The notes beneath the pieces are model-generated. The model ran no database searches and was not told where the DNA came from. It was given only the letters and a program-made list of their open reading frames with translations. A stretch of DNA of 64,000 nt from TMED14 sp002167805 (lineage in GTDB: Bacteria > Bacteroidota > Bacteroidia > Flavobacteriales > Schleiferiaceae), in NCBI GenBank assembly GCA_965655795.1, contig CBFHHY010000005.1, forward strand, positions 67,865 through 131,864, read 5' to 3'. Position numbers and translations under genes: made by a program. Positions 41,776 through 51,193 of the stretch are shown one piece after another. Position 1 is the stretch's first letter. Every line of letters begins with the position of its first letter.

Positions 41776-42393
41776 ATGAATTACGACGAGGCATTTAAAC
41801 ATTTGAACAAAGATCTGGTAATGAATTACCTGATCCAGAAGATGGGTTCAGAAATTGACCTGTATGATCGTTACAACGAAAATTTAGCCAGAGCTCTTGC
41901 GGATTTAATCATTGAGCAGCAGATTAGCTTTAAAGCCGCAATTACTATCAAAAATAGATTTTCAGACCTAACCTCAAATCTCTCTAATAAGGAAATTTTA
42001 AATCTTGACAATCATGTAATTCAATCAATCGGGATTTCTTTTAGAAAGGTTGAATATATAAAGAATATATTTTACTATTTCTTACATTCCAATTTTGATT
42101 TTAAATCAGCCACAGACCAAGAGATTGAAACGGAGTTAAGAAATATAAAAGGAGTAGGTGTGTGGACAGTAGAAATGTTCATGATATTTATATTATTTCG
42201 AATGGATATATTTTCTAAGGGGGATATAGCCCTAATAAATAGCATTAAAATAAATTACAGAATCGATAGTTTAGGCGGCGAAAAGTTAGAGGAAATAATT
42301 AACAAATGGTCACCTTTCAAAACCATAGCATCTCTTTTGTTATGGAAATCTATCGAAACCAAGGAATTTTACGGAAACACACTTCAAGGTTGA
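41776..42393 (+). CDS. AlkA-like DNA-3-methyladenine glycosylase (HhH-GPD)
   Basis: 205 residues. The helix-hairpin-helix is visible in LRNIKGVGVWTVEMFMIFIL, with the candidate catalytic Asp in FSKGDIALINSIK. An N-terminal IEQQISFKAAITIKNRF and terminal WSPFKTIASLLLWKSIE complete the fold. It should remove alkylated purines in base-excision repair. It lacks the extra N-terminal domain of E. coli AlkA. It starts just after a terminator, so the promoter may lie in the upstream gene end. Confidence 0.8.
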   Translation: MNYDEAFKHLNKDLVMNYLIQKMGSEIDLYDRYNENLARALADLIIEQQISFKAAITIKNRFSDLTSNLSNKEILNLDNHVIQSIGISFRKVEYIKNIFYYFLHSNFDFKSATDQEIETELRNIKGVGVWTVEMFMIFILFRMDIFSKGDIALINSIKINYRIDSLGGEKLEEIINKWSPFKTIASLLLWKSIETKEFYGNTLQG

Positions 42394-42472
42394 GGATTAT
42401 TTATTTCTATAATGGAAATCAAAGGGGTGTGCTTAATTTGTTGAAGTTGACGAATTTTATAGACGATAGGTG

Positions 42473-42499
42473 TTATGTTAAATTAATTAGTTAACATAA
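42473..42499. other. AT-rich inverted repeat in a convergent gap
   Basis: TTATGTTAA and TTAACATAA are perfect arms around ATTAATTAG. The location between the convergent glycosylase and DnaE-type polymerase genes suggests termination, but there is no T-run. It could also be a protein-binding dyad. Confidence 0.4.
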
Positions 42500-42524
42500 T
42501 ATATATTATAGGAAAACAATAATT

Positions 42525-45482
42525 TTAATTCGGTTGTAAGTGGGTCTTCATGTCGGTATAACGTGAATCCGGCCTCCTTGGGCAATAATTACAGTCAAAA
42601 ACTTCAAGGGTTAAGTAGCCATAATCATCTCTAACGTACCCGTGCAATAAGTACAAACCGTTTCGTCGGATTATATTATTTCGCATGGAATTTGGAAAAT
42701 GTACGGTATTAAAAATTTCACCACTAATCTCTAGGAATGTCCCAAATTGCATAAATTCCCCTTTTTCCGTCTCATTGCGCTTTACCGTAATAACATATCC
42801 GATGGTTCTTATTGTGTTATCTACATATGCACCCCAAGTCTTTACAGGAGTGGATTTTTTCCCTTGCCAGCCAGTAAATAATCTAAAAGGATGACTTAAA
42901 CTAAACCCAAATAACTCTTCCTGATCGTACAAATCATCTAGTTCATTATTTTCTAGCTTAGGTAAGATTAAACTTTTTGGGGAGTTTTTAAAAATAAGTA
43001 AAGTTGATTCATCTTCTTTATTATATCTTATTTGATGGTAAGCATCCCATAGAATATCACGTTTTGGTCTTTTTGTAAATCTGAACGCTCCAGATTTAAT
43101 CAACAGCAATAAAGAATCTAGTGTGAGTTTTTTAGTCTTCTTTTTTAAACGATTGATAAAATTATTTAAAGAGCTGTAGGCCCCATTTTTCTTACGTTCA
43201 ACTTCAATTTCTCTGCATAGCTCAACATCAATTCCAGATATCCGCTCTGTACCTATAATGATTCTATTTTTAGATCTTATAACGGTTGTCAATTCCCCCT
43301 CATTTACACATGGGGGTTCAATTTTAGCACCACATTGCTTAGCTTCATGGAAATAAAATTCAGCTTTATAGAAGCCGCCACCATTATTAATTGTAGCCAC
43401 CATATACTCAATGGGAAAATGAGCTTTTAAATATAGACTTTGGAGGCTCTCTAAGGCGTAAGATGCTGAGTGTCCCTTAGCAAAAGCATACCCCGCAAAA
43501 CTCTCAATTTGTCGCCATACTTCTTTATAATCTGATGCTAAATACCCCTTTCGTTTACAGTTTATTAAAAACTGCTTTTTTAAAGTAATAAACTCCTCCT
43601 TTGACCTGTATTTTCCAGACATCCCTCTTCGTAATATATCTGCTTCTGAAAGTGTCAAGTCTGCATATTTATGAGCTACTTTAATCACATCTTCTTGGTA
43701 AACCATAATTCCATATGTTTCAGGCATTATAGCAGTTAATATTGGGTTTGCATTTTTCCTTAACTTAGGAATTCGATGCCTTTCTATGTATTCGCGCATC
43801 ATTCCAGACTTAGCAACTCCAGGCCTGATAATAGAACTTGCTGCAACCAGTTCTAGGTAATTCGATGTTTTTAACTTTTTCATTAACATTCTCATCGCAG
43901 GTGATTCAATATAGAAACATCCTAACGTTTCCCCTTTCTGTAATAACGAGATGCTTGATGGGTCAGATTTAATTTTTTGTGTATTATGTATATCGATCAA
44001 CTTTGACTTTTTAGGATGATTTTTTTTAATAATATCAATACATTCTGATATTTTACTCACTCCCCGCTGTCCAAGTATGTCAAATTTATGTATACCTAAT
44101 TTTTCTGCTGTATACATATCAAAATTTGCTGTAGGAAATCCTTTTGGAGGTACAAATGTGCTTGAAAATGCATGAATAGGTTCATTAGTGATAATAATAC
44201 CCCCAGAGTGTATGCTCATCTGATTTGGAAGTCCCTTAATCCTGTTGGCGTAATTAATTACGCATTTGGCAATATTATCTTCATTGTTAGCTATTTCTTT
44301 ATTTATAAGATCGTCGATTTCGAGCTTAGGTAATCCAAATACCTTACCTATTTCTCGAATGGCAGACCTGTCCTGAAAGGTGTTGCAGGCTCCTAATAAT
44401 GATGTGTTTGAGAATCTATTAAAGATGTATTCAGTAACACGAGGCCGATCCCTCCAGGAAAAATCTATATCAAAGTCTGGGGGTGATTGTCTGTGTAGAT
44501 TTATAAATCTCTCAAAATAAAGATCTAAATCAACAGGATCTACATTGGTTATGTTTAACAAATAAGCTACTATGCTATTTGCTCCACTTCCACGGCCTAC
44601 ATAAAAAAAATTTTCTTTTTGAGCGTAACGTGTTATGTCCCAATTGATTAAAAAGTATGATAAAAAAGATTTCTCTGTAATAAGCTCCAGTTCTTTCTTT
44701 AGTCGGTCTTTAATATTTTGATTTACATATTGGTATCTTTTAGGTAATGCGTCATAACATAGTTGCTTAAGTAGAGCTCTGTCTTTATCCACCTTTCCAG
44801 TGTATGTTTTTTGATTTTTGCTTTCGGGTCCTCTATTTAAGAATTGATCCCAAGGCGGCAATGATTTAATAAAAGATTGACTGTATGACCAAAGAGTTTG
44901 TGAGAATTGTAATTCAATTACACTTTTATCTTTCCAGATGTGGTCATGAGCCAGACAATCAAGTTTATTCAAATTGCTTAGCACAGTATTATTGTCGATT
45001 GATCGTAACAATTTATGAGTGTTGTAGTCTCTCATATTCTCAAAAGCTAATGTTTCCCAAGCGATACAGCGATTGAATTGCTTATGGTTAGTAGCTTTTA
45101 TTTGTTCACTCGCCTCAACTCCAATCCATTCATTTGAATAAAGTTTCCTTTCGGGCGCTTGTTTAAGGGGGTAAACTACTCGAATATCCTTTAGGTTTAA
45201 GTGTGTTAAATCCCTTTGGTCTTTACTTAGCCATTCATTCAGGTTTTGAAAGCCTATCGGCGATTCTGGAATTAATAAAGCCTTGCGTACAGCTCCATCT
45301 CTTAAATCGACAGCTGGCTGTATTGGGATATTAGCCATTTGTAAAGCTGGAAGTATTCCTGCTGTGCTATTGATTTCTGCTAAAATAAGTGGTATACATC
45401 CATGTTTTTCAGCTAGCCTTATTATTTGTTCTGTGCTCAGTACTCCAAAGCGGAAACTATACGCACTATGCGTAATGAACAT
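42525..45482 (-). CDS. DnaE-type DNA polymerase III alpha, error-prone class
   Basis: 985 residues, shorter than replicative DnaE. The PHP region starts FITHSAYSFRFGVLSTEQII, but the usual HxH metal pair is reduced to one His. The polymerase site is intact: PDFDIDFSWRDRPRV (Asp336, 338, 340) and Asp468 in HKFDILGQRG. An OB fold near the end is followed by a tail lacking the replicative beta- and tau-binding extension. Together with the Y-family polymerase and LexA-like gene just upstream, it matches the Bacteroidota mutagenesis cassette analogous to ImuB-DnaE2. Likely translesion synthesis. Confidence 0.88.
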   Translation of the reverse strand: MFITHSAYSFRFGVLSTEQIIRLAEKHGCIPLILAEINSTAGILPALQMANIPIQPAVDLRDGAVRKALLIPESPIGFQNLNEWLSKDQRDLTHLNLKDIRVVYPLKQAPERKLYSNEWIGVEASEQIKATNHKQFNRCIAWETLAFENMRDYNTHKLLRSIDNNTVLSNLNKLDCLAHDHIWKDKSVIELQFSQTLWSYSQSFIKSLPPWDQFLNRGPESKNQKTYTGKVDKDRALLKQLCYDALPKRYQYVNQNIKDRLKKELELITEKSFLSYFLINWDITRYAQKENFFYVGRGSGANSIVAYLLNITNVDPVDLDLYFERFINLHRQSPPDFDIDFSWRDRPRVTEYIFNRFSNTSLLGACNTFQDRSAIREIGKVFGLPKLEIDDLINKEIANNEDNIAKCVINYANRIKGLPNQMSIHSGGIIITNEPIHAFSSTFVPPKGFPTANFDMYTAEKLGIHKFDILGQRGVSKISECIDIIKKNHPKKSKLIDIHNTQKIKSDPSSISLLQKGETLGCFYIESPAMRMLMKKLKTSNYLELVAASSIIRPGVAKSGMMREYIERHRIPKLRKNANPILTAIMPETYGIMVYQEDVIKVAHKYADLTLSEADILRRGMSGKYRSKEEFITLKKQFLINCKRKGYLASDYKEVWRQIESFAGYAFAKGHSASYALESLQSLYLKAHFPIEYMVATINNGGGFYKAEFYFHEAKQCGAKIEPPCVNEGELTTVIRSKNRIIIGTERISGIDVELCREIEVERKKNGAYSSLNNFINRLKKKTKKLTLDSLLLLIKSGAFRFTKRPKRDILWDAYHQIRYNKEDESTLLIFKNSPKSLILPKLENNELDDLYDQEELFGFSLSHPFRLFTGWQGKKSTPVKTWGAYVDNTIRTIGYVITVKRNETEKGEFMQFGTFLEISGEIFNTVHFPNSMRNNIIRRNGLYLLHGYVRDDYGYLTLEVFDCNYCPRRPDSRYTDMKTHLQPN

Positions 45483-45539
45483 TTTTATTTTTTATCTTTC
45501 TTTTTTATTAATTCTATTATTTAATTTAATTGATTTAAA

Positions 45540-45556
45540 TTGCTGATTTACAGCAA
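45540..45556. other. Dyad upstream of the DnaE-type gene
   Basis: TTGCTG-ATTTA-CAGCAA is a perfect 6-bp inverted repeat within the 131-base gap between the two polymerase genes. It may be an RNA hairpin that tunes expression of the second polymerase. It does not match the palindrome upstream of the repressor gene. Confidence 0.3.
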
Positions 45557-45613
45557 AATAAGTTTCAATATAGAAAAAACCTATATTGGCTTCACCAGGC
45601 CCCCATTGAATGT

Positions 45614-46825
45614 TTATTTTTTTCTATTAGCTAATAATGGCGGACAGTCCCCATCAAAGGGATTTTCTCTACCTATGGTGTGCGAATCGAGGCCGCTAGC
45701 CCTAACCACACACCTATCACCATAGGTGTTTCTAATTTTATCCATAGCATCACAAAGCTTTTCATCTTTACTACATGAATCAAATAAATAATACTGCCTC
45801 CCTCCTTCAATTAAACCACTGAGACTCACCCCTATCAATCTAATCCTCATCCTTCTGCTCAAAATTTGATTAAGCAACTCTTTCCCTTTCTTTATAAGGA
45901 TTGAATCAGAATGAGTGTAGTGAATACTGGCTTGTTTGTTTTGAGTATGAAAATCAGCATACCGGATCTTAACACTAATACAGCTAGTCAGCTTACCGCC
46001 CCTCCTAAGCTGAAAGGCTAAATTTTCAATCATAGCCATTAAAATACCAGTCACTTTATTTAAATCCATGGTGTCTTGACCAAACGTTCTTTCTGTAGAT
46101 ATAGATTTTCGTTCAGTTGTTTCACAAACAGGAGTTTGATCAATGCCACGAGCTTTTTCCCAAATTACCTGACCATTTTTACCGAAAACAGTCAAAAGAG
46201 CGCTCATTGGCATTTTCTGGAGTGTTCCAATAGTCTGAATACCCAACCCTCTGAGCGCTTGATATGTCTTTGGACCTACCATAGGTATTTTTCGAACAGA
46301 TAATGGTGACAAAAAATATCGCTCAAAGCCAGATTTAACGAAAATTTCATTATTAGGCTTAGCTTCGCCTGTAGCAACTTTAGATACTGTTTTGTTTACA
46401 GATAGACCAAAAGATATAGGGAGACCAGACTCTTTAATAATTTTTTGTCGTAAGTCTGAAGCCACCTTGAGTGATCCAAAAAATTTATCCATTCCGGTTA
46501 AGTCAGCATAGAATTCATCTATTGATGTCTTTTCTACAACGGGCAAATTCTCTTTGGCAATTTCTGTAACAATTTTAGATTGTTTAGAATAAGCTAAAGA
46601 GTTCCCTTTAATAACGACAGCCTCAGGACAAAGCCTTCTTGCTGTTTTCATTGACATCGCAGAGGCTATCCCATATGATCGAGCCTCATAGCTGCAAGCT
46701 GCGACAACTCCCCTTTCTGAAGTTCCTCCAATAATAACAGGAATACCATTAAGTCGGCTATCTTGAAGTCTCTCTACAGAAACAAAAAAACTATCTAAGT
46801 CCATGTGTAAAATAGATTTGATCAT
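45614..46825 (-). CDS. dinB: Y-family DNA polymerase (Pol IV/UmuC-like)
   Basis: 403 residues. Catalytic motifs: ILHMDLDSFFVSVERLQDSR (first Asp pair), CSYEARSYGI, and KTSIDEFYADLTGMD (SIDE, second acidic pair). A thumb/HhH region (PLSVRKIPMVGPKTYQALRG) and a little-finger domain follow (TERTFGQDT, ISVKIRYADFHTQNKQ). Length and the little finger fit DinB. It bypasses DNA lesions with low fidelity. It lies 21 bases downstream of the LexA-like gene and upstream of the DnaE-type gene in the same direction. Confidence 0.92.
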   Translation of the reverse strand: MIKSILHMDLDSFFVSVERLQDSRLNGIPVIIGGTSERGVVAACSYEARSYGIASAMSMKTARRLCPEAVVIKGNSLAYSKQSKIVTEIAKENLPVVEKTSIDEFYADLTGMDKFFGSLKVASDLRQKIIKESGLPISFGLSVNKTVSKVATGEAKPNNEIFVKSGFERYFLSPLSVRKIPMVGPKTYQALRGLGIQTIGTLQKMPMSALLTVFGKNGQVIWEKARGIDQTPVCETTERKSISTERTFGQDTMDLNKVTGILMAMIENLAFQLRRGGKLTSCISVKIRYADFHTQNKQASIHYTHSDSILIKKGKELLNQILSRRMRIRLIGVSLSGLIEGGRQYYLFDSCSKDEKLCDAMDKIRNTYGDRCVVRASGLDSHTIGRENPFDGDCPPLLANRKK

Positions 46826-46846
46826 TTTTGGACCTAAAAATCTTTA

Positions 46847-47644
46847 TTAAGCTACATTTTTCTCTAGCGCAGAACGAAGTGATCTAACCTCTCTTTGAAG
46901 AACCTCTAATTGATTTATAATATTATCGCTTGAGTTCTGCTTGGAGAGATCAAATTGTATATTACCTTCTACCTTCCAAACTTCAAGAATATCTTCTACA
47001 CTAACCCTATATGGTTTATAGATCGAATTATCTGAAATAAGTTCGATCTCACCAGTCTCTATTATGTGGTTTTTTGCTCTTTTAAAGACAATGCCATCTT
47101 CCTGAGTTAAGAATATATATAACTCTCCCGTTTGAATTTTCGACCAGTCTTGAAGATAGCTAGATATCAAGTATGACCCTGGCAAAAAAGGCAACATGCT
47201 ATCTCCTTGTATTTGAAATACACGCCTAGTTTCTTCAGATGAAATTTCAGGCATTGGAAGTGAAAACTGAGGTAAAGCCTCAACAAAATCAATATCCCCA
47301 TAGCCACCCAAATAACCTGCTGCCGCTTTTACAGGAACAAGAGATACTTTTTCTTTATTTGTTTCTGAATCAATAGGAACCGCTAAGACACGTAACTTAT
47401 TTCCAGCCAATCGATTATTGTCTTTTAAAATCAATTTAGATCCCCCTACTTTTCCAGAAATCATATCATCAATACTTAAATTAAATAATTTAGAAAATGC
47501 TAATAAGGATTCTATTTTAGGCTCAGCACGCCCCTCTTCATAAGCTCCAATTAAAGATCTTTTTAGCCCAACACGCTTTGCAAGCTGCTCCTGAGTCCAG
47601 CCGTTTAGCTTTCTCATAGATTTAAGTGTCTGATCTAATTTCAT
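46847..47644 (-). CDS. LexA-like self-cleaving repressor (XRE HTH + S24 peptidase)
   Basis: 265 residues. N-terminal helix-turn-helix (MRKLNGWTQEQLAKRVGLKR, residues 10-29) of XRE type, unlike E. coli LexA. The S24 domain has a candidate Ala109-Gly110 cleavage site in KAAAGYLGGYG, nucleophile Ser149 in QIQGDSMLPFLPG and base Lys188 in GIVFKRAKN. A C-terminal coiled coil (NQLEVLQREVRSLRSALEK) is added. It should repress the operon until DNA damage triggers self-cleavage. The palindrome at 47666-47686 just upstream is its likely site. Confidence 0.88.
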   Translation of the reverse strand: MKLDQTLKSMRKLNGWTQEQLAKRVGLKRSLIGAYEEGRAEPKIESLLAFSKLFNLSIDDMISGKVGGSKLILKDNNRLAGNKLRVLAVPIDSETNKEKVSLVPVKAAAGYLGGYGDIDFVEALPQFSLPMPEISSEETRRVFQIQGDSMLPFLPGSYLISSYLQDWSKIQTGELYIFLTQEDGIVFKRAKNHIIETGEIELISDNSIYKPYRVSVEDILEVWKVEGNIQFDLSKQNSSDNIINQLEVLQREVRSLRSALEKNVA

Positions 47645-47665
47645 ACGATTTACTATTTAAATTAG

Positions 47666-47686
47666 ATTACTAAAATAATTAGTAAT
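47666..47686. promoter_or_regulatory. Candidate operator of the mutagenesis operon
   Basis: ATTACTAA and TTAGTAAT are perfect 8-base arms separated by AATAA. The centre is about 30 bases upstream of the LexA-like start, where an autorepressor site is expected. No second exact copy was noticed in the window. Confidence 0.6.
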
Positions 47687-47728
47687 TTTTAAATATCCAA
47701 AACAAAAAGCGAATAGATATATTCTTTT

Positions 47729-48973
47729 TTAAGGATTTCCAAAAGAATGATTAACAATGGAATGACCAGCAAGCCAAGCAGAGGTCCAAGCAGACTGAAA
47801 ATTAAAGCCGCCGGTTAGTGCATCAATATCCATAACTTCACCAGCGAAATAAAGGCCTGGAACTAGCTTACTCTCGAAAGTTCTAAAATCAATTTCATTC
47901 AACGCAACGCCACCAGAGGTGACAAACTCTTCTTTGTTTGTGCTTTTTCCCGTGACTTGAAACTCTGACTCTGATAATATATCACAAAAGCGCCTAATTG
48001 AAGGTTTGCTCAAATCAGACCAATTTGCAGAACTTGGTACTTTTGCAAAAAGACACAACGCTTTCCATATTCGTAAAGGAATATTAAACATAGAGTTAGA
48101 AATTATTCGTTTACGTTGAAAATCAAAATCCTTTCGAAAACCATTAAGCAATTCAAATAAATCATCATAATCCATGTTGGGGGCCCAGTTAATAAATACA
48201 GAAAAACAGTGACCAACTTCATTCATCCATCGAGCACCAAAGGAAGATAGTTTAAGAACACTAGGCCCACTCAGACCCCAATGAGTTATCAATAAAGGAC
48301 CTTCGGTCTCAAAACCACCAATCGGAACAGTAATTCTAACGTGAGGAATAGTGATTCCAGCCATATCTTTTAACCTAAGATCCCTTATATTAAAAGTGAA
48401 TAAAGATGGAACTGGAGAAATTATTTTATGCTCTAAGGATTTTAATTCATCCCACAATTTCTTAGAACCACCAGAAGCAACAAGAACCTTATCTACAATT
48501 TTAGATTTACCAGAATCGAAATCAAGAAAAAATTCACCTCGGTCTTTTTTTATGGATTTAACACCATGTCTTAATTGAAAATCAACACCTGACCTTTTAG
48601 CAAAATCTAATAAGCAGTCAACTATGGTTGAGGATTTGTCGGAAACCGGAAAAACTCTATTATCGTCTTCAATTTTCAATTCTACACCTCTATCTTCAAA
48701 CCACTCCATGGTATCCCCACAACCAAATCTATTAAAAGGACCAAGCAATTCTTTGGAACCACGAGGATAATAATCTATTAATTCGTTAGGGTCAAAGCAA
48801 GCGTGTGTAACATTACATCTACCTCCACCAGATATTAAAACTTTACTCAGTAACTTATTTGACTTTTCAAAAACATAAATTTTAGCTGATGGTGATGCTT
48901 CAGCTGCTGCAATAGCCGCAAATACCCCTGCTGCTCCCCCACCAATTATTGCAATACTATTTGATTTGGTCAT
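47729..48973 (-). CDS. HI0933/YhiN-family flavoprotein
   Basis: ATG at 48973 is used (an upstream GTG would add 10 residues); 414 residues. Dinucleotide fold SIAIIGGGAAGVFAAIAAAE, then the family's SGGGRCNVTHACF and a C-terminal FAD segment ALTGGFNFQSAWTSAWLAG. Relatives reduce unsaturated substrates (BaiN-like) or are of unknown function. Nearby genes offer no pathway. Confidence 0.88.
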   Translation of the reverse strand: MTKSNSIAIIGGGAAGVFAAIAAAEASPSAKIYVFEKSNKLLSKVLISGGGRCNVTHACFDPNELIDYYPRGSKELLGPFNRFGCGDTMEWFEDRGVELKIEDDNRVFPVSDKSSTIVDCLLDFAKRSGVDFQLRHGVKSIKKDRGEFFLDFDSGKSKIVDKVLVASGGSKKLWDELKSLEHKIISPVPSLFTFNIRDLRLKDMAGITIPHVRITVPIGGFETEGPLLITHWGLSGPSVLKLSSFGARWMNEVGHCFSVFINWAPNMDYDDLFELLNGFRKDFDFQRKRIISNSMFNIPLRIWKALCLFAKVPSSANWSDLSKPSIRRFCDILSESEFQVTGKSTNKEEFVTSGGVALNEIDFRTFESKLVPGLYFAGEVMDIDALTGGFNFQSAWTSAWLAGHSIVNHSFGNP

Positions 48974-49011
48974 TATTTCTAAATTAGAACTTTTAAACGA
49001 CACTTTATAGC

Positions 49012-50055
49012 CTAAATTATTTGACCAAGGCTTATCATTTTTAAGTTTCCAACCCCCAATTTTTCATATAAACTGGGGGCTATTACCTGACCAGGAACTA
49101 ATTCTCCTGAATACGAATTAGACTTACTATTTAACCAGTAAAAACGAGTCGTATCTGCGGGACCAACAACAACCCAGGAATAGTAATATTTTTGGCTTTT
49201 AACACCCTCCTCAAACTTAATTTCTACTTTACCAGATAACGTTTCACATATCCAATCCAAAGCTGAGTTTGAATTTTGTTTTAGATTTAAATAAGAATCT
49301 GTTTTAAACGCTGAAGCTATATCAAATGAATTGTCGAGCTTTTCAAGTAAGTTTTTAAGACTATTTGAGACGTGAACCCTACTCCAGTCATCTATAGATA
49401 TTCCAGTCTCAATTGTTATTGTAGGGATATTATTTCCCTGAAAATATTCACCAAATGCAGTAGGATAGAAACTATCATCAAAACGAGCTATACCCTTAGG
49501 GTAAATTTTCTCAAGTTCGTTAGACATCCAAGAACAAAACTTTCTAGAAATTAATTGGGAAGTCGTTTCTTTTGTCAAACTTCCCTTTGGGGATAGTATG
49601 GAAAACGAAGCTGGAACCTTTTCTCCTTCTGGAAAAAAACATGTTCTTTGGTCGTGAAGATTCAATGCTAATTTTGGTTTTTCACTTTTAACCCAAATTG
49701 ATAAAGCTTTGCCCTCAGCTGTTTTTAGATCTCTAGCATCCCTATTAATATCCAAACCCTCTTTATTATGTCTTTGAAATAAATCCGCTCCATCCGGGTT
49801 GACCAAAGGACAAACGGCCCAGGATAGATTTAAATTTTTATTTGACATAATTCCTAACAATGCATTGAATCCCGTAGGTTCATTTCCGTGCATTAAAGAC
49901 CATGCGCAAATATCAGTGTTTAAACCAGGCTTATTTTTAAAAACTAATATGTCTGACCCTTCAAAACTTTGGCCCACAGTTTCAATTGACCAAGAATTTT
50001 TTTTCGCAGTATCCAGCAATAGCCTAAAACGTTCTTTCGTGGGTAAATATCTCAT
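49012..50055 (-). CDS. M14-family zinc carboxypeptidase-like protein
   Basis: 347 residues, no clear signal peptide. Zinc ligands: MHGNEPTGFNALL (H-x-x-E) and a later His in LNLHDQRTCFFPEG. The substrate Arg/Asn motif is in LDINRDARDL and the candidate catalytic Glu in PTITIETGISI. This follows the M14 pattern. The C-terminal 100 residues form an extra beta domain. It may cleave peptides or peptidoglycan-derived amides; substrate undecided. Confidence 0.85.
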   Translation of the reverse strand: MRYLPTKERFRLLLDTAKKNSWSIETVGQSFEGSDILVFKNKPGLNTDICAWSLMHGNEPTGFNALLGIMSNKNLNLSWAVCPLVNPDGADLFQRHNKEGLDINRDARDLKTAEGKALSIWVKSEKPKLALNLHDQRTCFFPEGEKVPASFSILSPKGSLTKETTSQLISRKFCSWMSNELEKIYPKGIARFDDSFYPTAFGEYFQGNNIPTITIETGISIDDWSRVHVSNSLKNLLEKLDNSFDIASAFKTDSYLNLKQNSNSALDWICETLSGKVEIKFEEGVKSQKYYYSWVVVGPADTTRFYWLNSKSNSYSGELVPGQVIAPSLYEKLGVGNLKMISLGQII

Positions 50056-50186
50056 AATTCGATACTATAAAATTAGTCATCAATTCAAACTAAAATTTAC
50101 TCTTGACGACTATTCTAATTTTAACTGTTTACAATTAAATTAAGTAAATTATTATTTTTAAATTCAAATTAGACGATGTTTGCTTA

Positions 50187-51137
50187 ATGAAATTAATTTT
50201 ACCCTGGCTCCTTCTGTGTCCATTTCTTACTTTTTCTCAGTCCATTAACTTCTGTATTGGTAGCTGCGCTGAATTTACAGGCGAAACTCAGGATAGTATT
50301 TTTTACATTGTGCCTAATAGCGAACCTGATTTCTTCTTATGGCTTGGTGATAATATTTATTCCAATGAATCTCAATGGGGTGATTTTAAATCCATGAGAA
50401 TGGCTTACTCAGCACGTCACTCAACCACTGCCATGGAGTATTTCTTCGATCAAATACCAATTCAGTATGCAATTTGGGACGATCATGATTATGGTCCTAA
50501 TGATTCAGATTCATCATTTGAAGGAAGGCTGGTTAGTGGAAGGGCGTTCGAAAAAACCTGGATATCAACCCCGCTGAATATTGAGAAATATGGAGATATA
50601 AGGTGGAAAATGAGAAAGGGTGAGGCAGGATTTGTTTGCCTTGACAATAGAACACATCGCGGACCTAAAGGAACACAAGTTTTAGGAGCTAATCAACTAA
50701 AATGGTTAGAAGAAACACTAAGAGAATATGAAGACATGAGGGTTGTTTTTATTGCTATTGGGTCCCAAGTTCTAAATAGCGCGCGTGTCTATGAGAACTA
50801 TTCCAGATTCCCCGAGGAAAGAAATAAACTTCTGGATATTTGCTCAAGAACACGCTCTCAAATAGTATTTCTTACAGGAGATCGCCATCATGGAGAAATC
50901 AATGAAAAGGCTTACAAAAACATAAAATTTATTGAAATTACTAGCTCACCATTAACATCCTCAACTCATCTACCAAGCAAAAAAGAATTGAAACGAAACG
51001 TGAATCTTGTTGATGGGTCTATATTAAGCACGAATCATTTTAATAGAATTTCATTAAATGAAAATATCCTATTAACTGAGTTTATAAATTCTAAGGGCGA
51101 TATTGTATTTCGTCGCAAGTGGAATATTGATAAGTAG
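50187..51137 (+). CDS. PhoD-like alkaline phosphatase, exported
   Basis: 316 residues. Signal peptide MKLILPWLLLCPFLTFSQS. Metal-binding motifs of the PhoD/metallophosphatase type: FCIGSCAEF, FFLWLGDNIYSN, IWDDHDYGPNDSD, and VFLTGDRHHGEI. It would release phosphate from phosphodiesters or phosphomonoesters in the periplasm. It is the first of a plus-strand run, 56 bases before the SRPBCC gene. Confidence 0.88.
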   Translation: MKLILPWLLLCPFLTFSQSINFCIGSCAEFTGETQDSIFYIVPNSEPDFFLWLGDNIYSNESQWGDFKSMRMAYSARHSTTAMEYFFDQIPIQYAIWDDHDYGPNDSDSSFEGRLVSGRAFEKTWISTPLNIEKYGDIRWKMRKGEAGFVCLDNRTHRGPKGTQVLGANQLKWLEETLREYEDMRVVFIAIGSQVLNSARVYENYSRFPEERNKLLDICSRTRSQIVFLTGDRHHGEINEKAYKNIKFIEITSSPLTSSTHLPSKKELKRNVNLVDGSILSTNHFNRISLNENILLTEFINSKGDIVFRRKWNIDK

Positions 51138-51193
51138 AAATAGTTTCTTTGGCCTTATTTTAAACTACTTTATGTAATTATTGTTACAAGTGC

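Noticed and set aside
45540..45556. Second LexA-like operator before the DnaE gene
   Set aside because: The dyad TTGCTG/CAGCAA differs from ATTACTAA/TTAGTAAT, so it is not the same binding site.
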